A stretch of 36,520 nucleotides of DNA from Lachnospiraceae bacterium (lineage in GTDB: Bacteria; Bacillota; Clostridia; Lachnospirales; Lachnospiraceae): contig JAIKXA010000106.1 of assembly GCA_024684355.1 (NCBI GenBank), positions 1 to 36,520 on the forward strand, given 5' to 3'. Positions 1-8,527 of the stretch are shown piece by piece (the first letter of the stretch is position 1; every line of letters begins with the position of its first letter). Below the pieces are notes generated by a model. That model searched no databases and had not been told where the DNA came from. It worked only from the letters and a program-made list of their open reading frames with translations. A program made the position numbers and the translations under genes.

Positions 1-30
1 GATAGATTAATTCAAAAATCTTACGGTTAA
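1..30 (+). CDS. 3' end of an upstream gene, possibly flbD
   Basis: Frame 1 is open from the window edge to a TAA at 28-30 and encodes the tail DRLIQKSYG. The stop lies directly beside the ribosome site of motA. In related flagellar operons the short gene flbD often precedes motA, and its product ends in a charged helix of this kind. Only nine codons are visible, so the identity rests on gene order and is tentative. The frame could also be open by chance. Confidence 0.3.
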   Translation, partial: DRLIQKSYG

Positions 31-42
31 GGTGGTGTTATT

Positions 43-858
43 TTGGATTTAGCGACTTTGATAGGCCTTGTGGCGGCCTTTTTGCTTATGATATTCGGTA
101 TGGTATTTGATGCCACTGCCATGAGTGTTAATTTTGCAGCGGTAAAGGCGTTCATTGATGTTCCTTCACTGCTGATCACCTTCGGTGGTGCCTTCATGGC
201 GACCATGGCCATGTCGGAAAGCCCCGGAGAGTTTGTTAAGAGCCTTAAGACATTTACACTGAATCTTAAGAAGGTTCCTTCCAACGAAGAAGAAACCATC
301 AAATCCATAATCAATCTTTCGAATATCGCCCGTAAGGAAGGCTTGCTCGCACTCGAGGAGGCAGCGGGCAGTATAGAAGATGAGTTCATGAAGAAGGGGG
401 TACTGCTCATAGTAGACGGTACCGACCCTGAACTTGTCCGCTCCATTATGGAGACAGAACTTGCATGTATAGAGACCAGACATAAAGGAAATGTAGGTTT
501 CTGGGAAAACCTCGGATCCATGGGTCCTGCATGGGGTATGATCGGTACCCTGATCGGACTTATAAACATGCTTGGTAACTTGGAAGATGTCAGTACCGTA
601 GGTCCTTCCATGGCGGTCGCCCTGGTTACGACATTCTACGGTTCAGTCCTTGCCAACTGGATATGCGCACCTACCGCTGCAAAGCTTAAAGCAACCAATG
701 ACAGGGAAATTCAGATGAAGGAAGTTATGGTTGAAGGACTTCTTTCAATACAGGCTGGTGAGAACCCCAGAGTTATAGAGGAAAAGCTTAAGTCCTTCCT
801 TGCACCTGAAGCAAGGGCAAGCTTCTCTTCTGAAGAAGGTGGTGAAGAGAATGGCTAA
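43..858 (+). CDS. motA: MotA/PomA-type flagellar stator subunit
   Basis: Membrane subunit of the flagellar stator that, with MotB, forms an ion channel and transmits torque to the FliG ring of the rotor. The 271-residue protein has four hydrophobic segments: two near the N-terminus (about 4-22 and 40-57) and two near 160-180 and 187-207. The last pair contains GPAWGMIGTLIG and the conserved proline of GPSMAVALVTTFYG. The large cytoplasmic loop carries the charged ARKEGLLALE segment that contacts the rotor. The start is TTG at 43, chosen because AAGGTGG lies just upstream and because the protein then begins MDLATLIGL, which resembles sodium-type PomA. It overlaps motB by 8 bases, so the two subunits are probably translationally coupled. 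Confidence 0.95.
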   Translation: MDLATLIGLVAAFLLMIFGMVFDATAMSVNFAAVKAFIDVPSLLITFGGAFMATMAMSESPGEFVKSLKTFTLNLKKVPSNEEETIKSIINLSNIARKEGLLALEEAAGSIEDEFMKKGVLLIVDGTDPELVRSIMETELACIETRHKGNVGFWENLGSMGPAWGMIGTLIGLINMLGNLEDVSTVGPSMAVALVTTFYGSVLANWICAPTAAKLKATNDREIQMKEVMVEGLLSIQAGENPRVIEEKLKSFLAPEARASFSSEEGGEENG

Positions 859-1759
859 AAAGAAGCAGGACGATCCGCCTAAAGGGTCACCCGCGTGGAT
901 GGCCACTTTCTCGGATCTTATGAACCTCCTGCTCTGCTTTTTCGTCCTTCTGTTCTCGATGTCAAGTGTCGATGCCAACAAATGGGAAGAGGTTGTAGCT
1001 TCCATGACCAGTGCCTTCAGTGTTTTCAATGAAGGCAGTACGTCAATAGGAGACGGTACTCTGGTCGGTATGGGAACCACACAGCTTTCCAACCTTGATG
1101 AATATTTTTCTTCAATGGGTCAGACGGCAGAAGAATCCGGAGATGATATAAAGCACAGTACCGATCCCGATTCGGGAGAAGGGAAAACGCCCGATGACCA
1201 GTCGGGTGAAGGCAAGGTCACCGATCCGAAAGACGGAGAAGGAAGTCTTGAAAAGCAGTTGGAGGAAGCCAACAGAAAAGAAACGGAAGCTATGCTTGAT
1301 TCGGTATCCGAGCTTACCGAGATATATAATATCAGCGGACTTCTTGAAGTAGGGATGGATCCCAACGGAAAGTACATAGAGCTTACCATTAACGGTTCCG
1401 TACTTTTTGATTCGGGTAAGGCTGAACTGAAAAAGGAATGCCTGCCGCTGCTTTCAAAGGTTGGCGATATCCTTAAGGTATATTCCGGACATGATGTTGA
1501 GGTTATAGGACATACGGATAATGTTCCCATGAAATCCTCGCAGTATTCAAGCAATGATATCCTTTCTTCTGCACGTGCCATAAGTGCGGCGCATTACCTG
1601 ATAGACGAGAAGGGAGTGCCCGTAGAAAGTATTTCCTGGACCGGACGCGGAGAGTATGATCCGATAGACACCAACTCCACGGCGGAAGGCAGGGCACGTA
1701 ACAGAAGAGTTGAGATAAGGATCTACAATTCGCTTAATTCGAACCGTTCGAAGAAATGA
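851..1759 (+). CDS. motB: MotB/PomB-type flagellar stator subunit
   Basis: Stator subunit that anchors the MotA channel to peptidoglycan. The start is ATG at 851, inside the end of motA, preceded by AAGGTGG. This gives 302 residues. One transmembrane helix near residues 17-38 contains the ion-binding aspartate (D22 in the TFSDLMNLLLCFFVLL context). An acidic linker of about 60 residues carries SGEGK-like repeats. The C-terminal OmpA-like domain has the VIGHTDNVP and GRARNRRVEI motifs for peptidoglycan binding. The helix reads more like sodium-driven MotS/PomB than proton-driven MotB, so the coupling ion may be Na+. That last point is inference. Confidence 0.95.
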   Translation: MAKKKQDDPPKGSPAWMATFSDLMNLLLCFFVLLFSMSSVDANKWEEVVASMTSAFSVFNEGSTSIGDGTLVGMGTTQLSNLDEYFSSMGQTAEESGDDIKHSTDPDSGEGKTPDDQSGEGKVTDPKDGEGSLEKQLEEANRKETEAMLDSVSELTEIYNISGLLEVGMDPNGKYIELTINGSVLFDSGKAELKKECLPLLSKVGDILKVYSGHDVEVIGHTDNVPMKSSQYSSNDILSSARAISAAHYLIDEKGVPVESISWTGRGEYDPIDTNSTAEGRARNRRVEIRIYNSLNSNRSKK

Positions 1760-1780
1760 TGAATGAAAGGCAGATAAAAG

Positions 1781-2305
1781 ATGAAGAAGAATATGTTAAC
1801 GGTACTGGTGCTCATACTTTGTATCGTGAATTTAACTCTCAGTGCTTACATAGTTTTTACGGTGGTTCCCAATGCACAGAGGACAGATAATCTTATCACC
1901 AAGATCATGCAGATCATAGATCTGGAACTTGAGTCCCCTACTCCTTCGGAAGAGGATACCCAAACATACGATATCGAGAATATCGAAAAGTATGTTATCG
2001 ATGAGAGCAAACTTACCACCAACCTTGCTATAGGTCCCGACGGAAAGCAGCATTATGCTAAGATCACGGCATCACTTACCATAAACAATGCAGATGCGGA
2101 TTATGCAAAGCTGAATCCGAAGGTTGAGACTATGGAAAGCGATATCGTCTCAATAATCAAAACAAATGTGTCAAAATATAATAATGAGGAGCTGACCAAA
2201 CCTGAAACAAAACAGGCTATAAAGGCGCAGATCCTTACAGATGTACAGGAGTTGTTTAAGTCTAAGTTTATCGTTGATGTTATTGTAGATTACCTGATTC
2301 AGTAG
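1781..2305 (+). CDS. fliL: Flagellar basal-body-associated protein FliL
   Basis: FliL surrounds or stabilises the stator at the basal body. The 174-residue protein has a short cytoplasmic start, one transmembrane helix at about 5-29, an acidic linker and an extracytoplasmic domain. The domain ends in a helix followed by KFIVDVIVDYLIQ, which fits the FliL C-terminal pattern of a strand entering the last residues. Overall sequence similarity to FliL is modest, so the call also leans on position between motB and fliM, the standard place. An AAAGG lies about 10 bases before the ATG. Confidence 0.85.
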   Translation: MKKNMLTVLVLILCIVNLTLSAYIVFTVVPNAQRTDNLITKIMQIIDLELESPTPSEEDTQTYDIENIEKYVIDESKLTTNLAIGPDGKQHYAKITASLTINNADADYAKLNPKVETMESDIVSIIKTNVSKYNNEELTKPETKQAIKAQILTDVQELFKSKFIVDVIVDYLIQ

Positions 2306-2316
2306 GAGGAAAAGCT

Positions 2317-3297
2317 ATGGGTGACGTTTTATCCCAAAGCGAGATTGATAATCTGCTTGCAGCGCTTTCGAGCGGTGAGCTTGATGCCAGCGATATAAAA
2401 GATGCCGGTGACAGGGCGGTCAAGAACTATGATTTCAACCGTCCCGCCAAGTTTTCCAAGGACCATTTAAGGACATTGGAGATCATTTTTGAGCACTATG
2501 GCAGGCTTCTTTCCACATCGCTTCCGGCATACCTGCGCAAGAATGTCCAGCTTGAGGTTATAAACGCAGAAGCGACTATCTATCAGGAATTCACGAATTC
2601 ACTGACCAATCCGGTACTGCTTGCGATAGTTGATTTTGCTCCGCTAAACGGCAATATAGTTTTAGAGATGGCGGACAAGATAGGCTACACTATAGTGGAC
2701 AGGATGCTGGGAGGCGCTGGAGTACCTCTGGAAAAAGCCAGAGAGTTTTCCGAGATCGAGCTGGCAATAATTGAAAAGATATTTACGGTATGCGTTAACC
2801 TGCTCAGAGAGCCATGGACCAATGTGGTTGAGCTTGAAGCTAAACTTAAAAGGATAGAGACCAATTCACAGTTTGCACAGATAATATCCCCGAGCGAGAC
2901 TTCCGCAGTGGTTACCATGAACATGAGGATAGGCAATGTTGAGGGTATGATGAACATCTGCATGCCGTATGAGGTTTTGGAGCCGGTTATCGATAAGCTC
3001 AATACAAAGTACTGGTATTCCACGATTAAGGACATGGATAAGTCAGCCAACCGTGAGTTTATAGAGGTGGCTATAGCAAGAGCCAGGATACCTGTTAAGG
3101 CTGAGCTTGGACGCAGTACGATATCCGTCAAGGACTTTGTAAACATCCAAAAAGGTGATATCATAAAGCTTAACACCAGAGTGGATGATGAGTTGAGCGT
3201 ATTTGTCGGAAATATCAAAAAGTTTTATGCACTGCCGGGTACTTCTACGGAGTCCTATGCAGTTAAAATATCAAGGGTTATCAAAGAGGAGGAATAA
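2317..3297 (+). CDS. fliM: Flagellar motor switch protein FliM
   Basis: C-ring protein that binds phosphorylated CheY and switches rotation direction. The 326-residue protein begins with the CheY-binding peptide, here containing LSQSEIDNLLAAL. It continues with the CheC-like middle domain and a C-terminal SpoA domain (about 250-325) containing VKAELGRSTISVKDFV and GDIIKL. An AGGAGG lies 7 bases upstream of the ATG. It is separated from fliY by only 6 bases. Length and domains are normal for the family. Confidence 0.97.
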   Translation: MGDVLSQSEIDNLLAALSSGELDASDIKDAGDRAVKNYDFNRPAKFSKDHLRTLEIIFEHYGRLLSTSLPAYLRKNVQLEVINAEATIYQEFTNSLTNPVLLAIVDFAPLNGNIVLEMADKIGYTIVDRMLGGAGVPLEKAREFSEIELAIIEKIFTVCVNLLREPWTNVVELEAKLKRIETNSQFAQIISPSETSAVVTMNMRIGNVEGMMNICMPYEVLEPVIDKLNTKYWYSTIKDMDKSANREFIEVAIARARIPVKAELGRSTISVKDFVNIQKGDIIKLNTRVDDELSVFVGNIKKFYALPGTSTESYAVKISRVIKEEE

Positions 3298-3303
3298 CAG
3301 CTA

Positions 3304-4473
3304 ATGGACGGCATGCTTTCACAGGAAGAGATCAATGCACTGCTTAACAGCGCAAATATGCCTACGGCGGATTCCGTACCCTCTTACGAACCGTCTGAAA
3401 AGCTTTCAATGGCAGAAGAGGATGCAATAGGTGAGATATCCAATATCAGCATGGGTACAGCCGCCACTACTCTTTCCACACTTTTAAACCAGAAGGTCAG
3501 CATAACAACACCCAAGGTTACATATTCCAATTGGGAAAACCTTATGGCTGAGGTTACAGTACCTTGTGTATGCATTCAGATATTATATACATCAGGACTT
3601 GAGGGAAACAATATCCTGATCTTAAAAGAAGAGGATGTAAAGATCATTACCGATCTTATGATGGGCGGTGACGGTACAAATACAACGGGAGAGCTTACGG
3701 ATCTTCACTTAAGCGCCATAGGAGAGGCCATGAACCAGATGATGGGTTCTGCTTCTACATCGATGTCATCAATGCTTAACAAAAAGATCGACATCAGTCC
3801 TCCTACAGCCAGCCTTGTTAAGCTTAACGAGGTGATAAATGCTTCGGATCTGGCGGAATTCCTTACCCATGATTTTGTTAAGGTAATGTTTAAAATGGAG
3901 ATCGGTGATCTTATAAACAGTGAGATCATGCAGATGTATTCATTTGGTTTTGCAAAAAGTATATATGATAAGTTTATGAATATGAATTCCGATACGGCAG
4001 AGCCGGAACCGATAAAGGCTCAGCAGGCTGCACCGGCTCCTTCACCGGCAGCACCCGTTCGGGAAACAAGAGGACAGGAGGTACAGGGTATGTTTGCACA
4101 GCAGCCTAACGCTTATCCGAGCACGATGTATTCCCAGGATACTCCGTCAGCACCTTATGTGGCAGCTCCGGTTCAGAATGTAAACATAGCGCCGGTACAG
4201 TTCCAGCCGTTTACGGAGATGAACAACCCGCTGCTAAGGACGGAGAATATAGATCTGCTTCTTGATGTACCGCTTGAGGTTACGGCGGAACTCGGACGTA
4301 CAAGCAAATCAATCAAGGAAGTACTAGATTTTGCACCGGGTACCATCATAGAGCTTAACCGTTTGGCAGGCGAACCTGTTGACGTGCTTGTTAACGGCAA
4401 ATATGTTGCAAAAGGCGAGGTAGTCGTTATAGAGGAGACCTTTGGCATAAAGGTTACAGAGGTTATAAAATAA
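3304..4473 (+). CDS. fliY: Flagellar motor switch phosphatase FliY
   Basis: C-ring component of Firmicutes that combines the rotor role of FliN with CheY-P phosphatase activity. The 389-residue protein starts with an EIN-type CheY-binding peptide (LSQEEINALL). It then has a CheC-like middle with two E-x2-N active-site helices (AIGEISNISMG near 40-50 and AIGEAMNQMMG near 140-150). A Pro/Ala/Gln-rich linker of about 80 residues follows, then a C-terminal SpoA/FliN domain (about 315-389). In B. subtilis, cheY follows fliY directly. Here fliO starts on the next base instead, so cheY must be elsewhere if present. Confidence 0.95.
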   Translation: MDGMLSQEEINALLNSANMPTADSVPSYEPSEKLSMAEEDAIGEISNISMGTAATTLSTLLNQKVSITTPKVTYSNWENLMAEVTVPCVCIQILYTSGLEGNNILILKEEDVKIITDLMMGGDGTNTTGELTDLHLSAIGEAMNQMMGSASTSMSSMLNKKIDISPPTASLVKLNEVINASDLAEFLTHDFVKVMFKMEIGDLINSEIMQMYSFGFAKSIYDKFMNMNSDTAEPEPIKAQQAAPAPSPAAPVRETRGQEVQGMFAQQPNAYPSTMYSQDTPSAPYVAAPVQNVNIAPVQFQPFTEMNNPLLRTENIDLLLDVPLEVTAELGRTSKSIKEVLDFAPGTIIELNRLAGEPVDVLVNGKYVAKGEVVVIEETFGIKVTEVIK

Positions 4474-5031
4474 ATGCCGTATTTTTTGTTAGTGATCGCT
4501 GAGGTTACAGGAAAGGCCGTTACGGAGACATCAAAGAATGTTTCTTTGGACGGCGGAGGAATAAAAAGTATCCTTAAGCTTGTAGGTCTGATAATCCTGT
4601 GTATCCTGATAATTGCGGCCAGCTATTTTACCACGAAGTTTGTCGGAAAAAAGCAGATCGCCGGAAACGGAAAGTCGAATTTCAAGAGTATAGATGTATT
4701 CAGGGTCACACCCAATAAATATCTTCAGATCGTTGAAGTGGGGAAAAGGTATTTCTGTATTGCCGTTACAAAAGAGAGCATAACACTTATCTGTGAGTTA
4801 AAAGAAGATGAGTTAAAAAGCTTTCCTGCCGATATGAAGCCAAAGAGCTTTAAAGAGCAGATGAATGAACTGATGCACCGGAAAAAACAGCCTGAACAAG
4901 GACCGGGAGAACTCGGAGATATAGCTAAGCTGACACTGGGCGATGCTGATAGTCCGCAGGCGGAGATACAAGAGCCGGAAGCGTTGGAAACAGGCGCTTC
5001 GGATACTGATACAGTTAAAGAAAAAGAGTGA
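4474..5031 (+). CDS. fliO: Flagellar export component FliO
   Basis: FliO helps assemble the FliP ring of the flagellar type III export gate. The 185-residue protein has an N-terminal extracytoplasmic stretch, one transmembrane helix at about 33-53 and a small cytoplasmic domain with VFRVTPNKYLQIVEVGKRYFCI. That pattern, a strand-rich segment after the helix, is typical of FliO. The acidic tail is variable. The ATG begins right after the fliY stop, so translation is probably coupled. The end of the gene overlaps the -35 element of a promoter reading into fliP. Position between fliY and fliP supports the call. Confidence 0.85.
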   Translation: MPYFLLVIAEVTGKAVTETSKNVSLDGGGIKSILKLVGLIILCILIIAASYFTTKFVGKKQIAGNGKSNFKSIDVFRVTPNKYLQIVEVGKRYFCIAVTKESITLICELKEDELKSFPADMKPKSFKEQMNELMHRKKQPEQGPGELGDIAKLTLGDADSPQAEIQEPEALETGASDTDTVKEKE

Positions 5032-5056
5032 CATTTCTCAGAGATTGTAATATAAT
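5028..5056 (+). promoter_or_regulatory. Putative sigma-70 type promoter for fliP and downstream genes
   Basis: GTGACA (5028-5033), 17 bases, then a perfect TATAAT (5051-5056). The -35 differs from consensus at one base and overlaps the fliO stop codon. Transcription would start near 5063, about 65 bases before fliP. It would give an internal housekeeping entry point to the export-gate genes. Prediction from sequence only. Confidence 0.6.
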
Positions 5057-5065
5057 GTAAAAGAT

Positions 5066-5094
5066 GAAAATCCATCGTATCAGTATGGGTTTTC
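5066..5094 (+). other. Hairpin at the predicted 5' end of the fliP transcript
   Basis: GAAAATCCAT (5066-5075) pairs with ATGGGTTTTC (5085-5094): ten pairs including one G-U, with a 9-base loop. It begins a few bases after the predicted transcription start. It could protect the 5' end of the RNA, or act as a weak terminator for fliO-proximal transcripts. There is no long T-run after it, so termination is less likely. Confidence 0.5.
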
Positions 5095-5128
5095 AGTATA
5101 ATAAAAGCAAGAGATAAAGGTTGATAGC

Positions 5129-5995
5129 ATGATTGAAACAGTTGGTAGGAGAAAACTTTTAAAAACATTAGTGTTTGGAGTTCTCCTGGTGCTGATGTGC
5201 GTATTAACCTCTATTTGTCGTGCAGAAATTAAGGTCGGCGCATCCGAAGTAAGGGATGAGCCGGTTGTTACGCGTTCAAACGAAGATACTGACACGACAA
5301 ATGATTATCTGGAAGGAGAATTGGGAGGGCTTACATTCCGTTTTGACGGAGATAATACGAGCTCTCTTTCTGCTACTCTCCAGATACTGTTGATACTTAC
5401 TATCATATCCCTGGCACCGTCCATACTGATAATGCTCACAAGCTTTACCCGTATAGTCATAGTATTGCATTTTGTGCGTACTGCCGTGGGTACACAGACG
5501 ACACCTCCCAACCAGGTACTTATCGGTCTGGCACTGTTCCTTACATTTTTCATCATGTCACCCACACTCAACAAGATATACGATGCGGCAATAACTCCGT
5601 TAAATAACGGTGAGATAACTACACAGGAAGCCATAGAAAAAGGCATGGAACCGATCAGGGAATTCATGTTTGAGCAGATGGACGGCGGAGAAAAAGATCT
5701 GCAGCTTTTCCTTGATATAGCAGGTATAGAAGAAGTAAATACAAGGGATGACGTTCCCAACTCAGTGCTTATACCGGCATTTATACTGAACGAACTTCGT
5801 ATAGCGTTTATAATCGGATTTTTGATATATATCCCGTTCCTGATAATAGACATGGTAGTAGCATCCACACTTATGTCAATGGGTATGATGATGCTCCCGC
5901 CCACCACGATCTCAATGCCTTTCAAGATCCTGCTCTTTGTAGTTGCAGACGGCTGGGATCTGATCATAGGTCAGGTGGTAAAGACGTTCTATTAG
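5129..5995 (+). CDS. fliP: Flagellar export gate protein FliP
   Basis: Core subunit of the flagellar type III export gate, forming the FliP5-FliQ4-FliR1 channel in the inner membrane. The 288-residue protein has a signal peptide-like helix (about 10-32), as is usual for FliP. Four further hydrophobic segments follow. The family signature surrounds LTSFTRIVIVLHFVR and PPNQVLIGLALFLTFFIMSP, and the C-terminal half contains SMGMMMLPPTTISMPFK. An AAAGG lies 8 bases before the ATG. The 97-base gap before the gene carries a promoter and hairpin. It is followed by 72 bases before fliQ. Confidence 0.97.
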   Translation: MIETVGRRKLLKTLVFGVLLVLMCVLTSICRAEIKVGASEVRDEPVVTRSNEDTDTTNDYLEGELGGLTFRFDGDNTSSLSATLQILLILTIISLAPSILIMLTSFTRIVIVLHFVRTAVGTQTTPPNQVLIGLALFLTFFIMSPTLNKIYDAAITPLNNGEITTQEAIEKGMEPIREFMFEQMDGGEKDLQLFLDIAGIEEVNTRDDVPNSVLIPAFILNELRIAFIIGFLIYIPFLIIDMVVASTLMSMGMMMLPPTTISMPFKILLFVVADGWDLIIGQVVKTFY

Positions 5996-6067
5996 CTCGG
6001 GCATCCTGAGAATATAAGTTACGAAGGATATTAAAAACGGAGATCATTACGAAAGGAAGTGCTTGGT

Positions 6068-6337
6068 TTGAGTGAAGAAATGGTAGTTACCCTGCTTAGG
6101 GAGACATTGTATCTTATCATCAAGGTTTCAGCCCCGATGCTTTTGGTATCGCTGATAGTCGGACTTGTCATAAGTATATTACAGACAGTAACATCCATAC
6201 AGGAGCAGACATTAACGTTTGTACCGAAGCTGATCTGCATTTTCCTGGTGATCATGATAGCGGGCAACTGGATACTTACAAGTATAGTAGAGTACATGCA
6301 GTATTTATTTGAGAATTTTAACACGTTTATACGATGA
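6068..6337 (+). CDS. fliQ: Flagellar export gate protein FliQ
   Basis: Small two-helix subunit of the export gate. I place the start at TTG 6068, giving 89 residues beginning MSEEMVVTLLRETLYLI. GAAAGGAAG (6051-6059) then sits 8 bases upstream, and the N-terminus matches the family. A GTG at 6059 is in frame but overlaps the ribosome site. Two transmembrane helices are visible (about 15-40 and 55-75). The stop overlaps the fliR start as ATGA. A small hairpin (CTCGGG/CCTGAG, 5996-6010) lies in the gap before it. Confidence 0.95.
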   Translation: MSEEMVVTLLRETLYLIIKVSAPMLLVSLIVGLVISILQTVTSIQEQTLTFVPKLICIFLVIMIAGNWILTSIVEYMQYLFENFNTFIR

Positions 6338-7116
6338 ATGAGATGGTATTTTCTTTACAACAGCTGGAGTTTTTCCTGGTGATACTGGTAAGACTGTCGG
6401 GATTTGTATTTACCGCTCCGTTCTTCAGCCTGAAGAATTCACCGCGTACGATAAAGATCGGATTTACACTGATGTTGTCAGTCGTGATCTTTTCCGTACT
6501 CCCGTATGAACCCTTGGAGTATAAAGGTGTAGTCGGATATGCGGTAATGGTACTTGAGAACCTACTGTGCGGTCTGATACTCGGATTCCTGGCAAATGTA
6601 TGTTATCAGATAATCGGACTTGCCGGACACTTGATAGACATGGAGATCGGTTTTTCGATGGTAAACGAATTCGATCCCGTAACAAGTGCTCAGGTTACAG
6701 TCACCGGTACGTTTTATGAGTATGCGATAATGCTGATACTCATGGTAACTTACCTTCATCATTACCTGATAGATGCGATAATAGACAGTTTTACACTGGT
6801 ACCGGTCGGAGGCATGAAGCTGAACCCGCTAATATATACGGTGGGAATAAGATATATAGTTGACTTTTTTGTAATAGCATTCAGGATAGTGCTTCCGGTA
6901 TTCGGAGCATTGCTGATAGTAAATGCCATACTTGCCATAATGGCAAAGGTGGCTCCGCAGATGAATATGTTCGTTATCGGTATGCAGCTTAAAGTATTTG
7001 TGGGTATGGCTGTAATGCTGATAGTAATAGAGCTTATTCCGGGTGTTGCGGACATGATATTTGATGAAATGTTTGATCTGATGAGGATGGCAACGGAGTA
7101 TTTTGAGGGAGCTTAG
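6334..7116 (+). CDS. fliR: Flagellar export gate protein FliR
   Basis: Single-copy export gate subunit with 260 residues and about six hydrophobic segments. The pattern VRLSGFVFTAPFFSLKNSP near the N-terminus, and GFSMVNEFDPVTSAQVT in the middle, are characteristic of FliR. It overlaps fliQ by 4 bases (ATGA), which points to coupled translation and a fixed stoichiometry. flhB follows after one base. Confidence 0.97.
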   Translation: MNEMVFSLQQLEFFLVILVRLSGFVFTAPFFSLKNSPRTIKIGFTLMLSVVIFSVLPYEPLEYKGVVGYAVMVLENLLCGLILGFLANVCYQIIGLAGHLIDMEIGFSMVNEFDPVTSAQVTVTGTFYEYAIMLILMVTYLHHYLIDAIIDSFTLVPVGGMKLNPLIYTVGIRYIVDFFVIAFRIVLPVFGALLIVNAILAIMAKVAPQMNMFVIGMQLKVFVGMAVMLIVIELIPGVADMIFDEMFDLMRMATEYFEGA

Positions 7117-7117
7117 G

Positions 7118-8269
7118 ATGCAGGGGCTTGAATTCTTTGAAAGAAAAGATTTAGAACTAAATCCCGGACTATTAAGGTTTGATCTCCAGTTCTTCGCCAA
7201 TGACGAAGGAGGAGAAAAGACCGAGGAAGCTACGCCCAAAAAACTGGACGATGCCAGAAAAGAAGGCCAGGTAGCAAAAAGCCAGGAGCTTGCCACTGCA
7301 GTGACACTCATAGCTCTGTTCGGCGGTCTTAAAGTATTTTCGGGAATAATAGCATCTAATTTCGCAGATTCTTTCGGAGAATACTATAACTCGATAGAAA
7401 CATATTCGAGAAACGGCCCGTTCACCTCGTCGTATGCATCGGCTTTTATAAACAGCGCAATGGGTTCGATACTCATAAGCTGTCTGCCCATGTTTGCGAT
7501 AGCAGTGGTATTTGCCGTGATAATAAATGTATTTCAGGTAAAATGGCAGCCTACATTAAAACCTCTTATCCCTAAGTTTTCAAAGCTTAATCCGATAAAT
7601 GGTTTTAAACGGATCTTTTCGTTGGATAAGCTTGTTGAACTCTTAAAAGCTGTTGTAAAGATAGGACTTATAGCTTATCTGGCTTATTCGGAGCTTACCG
7701 ATTCTGCGGCTCTGGTCAATTCTCTTTATGATATGGACCTGTTCGGTGCAGTAGCTATGATAGGCGGCCTGGTTATAGATTTCGGATTCAGGGTGGCGAT
7801 AATATACGTGTTTATCGGACTTATAGATTACATTTACCAGAAGTTCAAGTTCAGCAAGGACATGCGAATGACCAAGCAGGAGATCAAGGACGAATTCAAA
7901 CAGACTGAAGGAGATCCTAAGATCAAAGGTCAGATAAGACAGAGGATGAGAGAAGCTTCACAGCGCCGTATGATGCAGCAGCTGCCTGAAGCGGATGTAG
8001 TCATCACTAACCCTACTCATCTTGCATGTGCCATAAAGTACGATAAAACGCAGGCTGAGGCTCCGATCCTTATAGCAAAGGGAGCTGACTTCCTGGCTCA
8101 GAAGATAAAGGAAGAAGCAAAGAAACACGACATCCCGATCGTGGAGAACAAACCTCTCGCGAGGATGCTTTACCACAACGTGGAGCTTGACGAGGAAATC
8201 CCCGAGGAGCTCTACCAGATGACGGCCGAAGTGCTGGCTTATGTATACTCTCTTAAAGAGGGCGCATGA
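7118..8269 (+). CDS. flhB: Flagellar export switch protein FlhB
   Basis: Membrane protein that controls the switch in export substrate from rod/hook to filament proteins. The 383-residue protein has an N-terminal extension followed by GEKTEEATPKKLDDARKEGQ, the usual FlhB opening. Four transmembrane helices and a cytoplasmic domain follow. The self-cleavage site NPTH is at about residues 298-301 in ITNPTHLACAIKY. I chose ATG 7118 because GAGGG lies 7 bases upstream. A TTG at 7105's codon (7103) would add five residues and overlap fliR. The extension before GEKTEEATP is about 38 residues, longer than in E. coli. Confidence 0.96.
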   Translation: MQGLEFFERKDLELNPGLLRFDLQFFANDEGGEKTEEATPKKLDDARKEGQVAKSQELATAVTLIALFGGLKVFSGIIASNFADSFGEYYNSIETYSRNGPFTSSYASAFINSAMGSILISCLPMFAIAVVFAVIINVFQVKWQPTLKPLIPKFSKLNPINGFKRIFSLDKLVELLKAVVKIGLIAYLAYSELTDSAALVNSLYDMDLFGAVAMIGGLVIDFGFRVAIIYVFIGLIDYIYQKFKFSKDMRMTKQEIKDEFKQTEGDPKIKGQIRQRMREASQRRMMQQLPEADVVITNPTHLACAIKYDKTQAEAPILIAKGADFLAQKIKEEAKKHDIPIVENKPLARMLYHNVELDEEIPEELYQMTAEVLAYVYSLKEGA

Positions 8270-8527
8270 GTACTAGGCGGGTATCGGAATGATATTCCGG
8301 CTACCCGATATACTACCGCCAAAAAAACAATAAAAGATTTCGAAGTGTTTTAAGAGTTTGCTGTTTTTTAACAAAGTGTACTGCAATATTTGAAGATTTA
8401 CATAAGCTGACACTTCGAAAAAAATATAAAAAAAATACAGGACGCAGGGCAGCCACGGGTGCCTGTACTAGATGAGGAAGATTCTTCGCTGTGTTCAGAA
8501 TGAAATATTGGGGAAGGGAGGAAAACT
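8270..8527 (+). other. Structured 258-base gap between flhB and flhA
   Basis: The longest non-coding stretch in the flagellar operon. It holds a 5' hairpin (CGGGTA...TACCCG with inner GGAAT/ATTCC, about 8278-8309). It also has an 11-base perfect inverted repeat (TTTCGAAGTGT 8338-8348, ACACTTCGAAA 8410-8420). Next are an A-rich tract and a compact GC-rich fold closed by TACAGG (8436-8441) and CCTGTA (8462-8467). The AAGGGAGGA ribosome site of flhA is at the end. I see no open frame of note and no convincing -10/-35 pair. It may be a regulatory leader. Confidence 0.5.

Noticed and set aside
8436-8480. Possible c-di-GMP-I (GEMM) riboswitch before flhA
   Set aside because: Short pieces (GACGCA and GCCACGGG) resemble conserved GEMM strands. 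The GNRA-capped helix between them and the second receptor helix are missing and the order does not fit. I keep only the general call of a structured leader.
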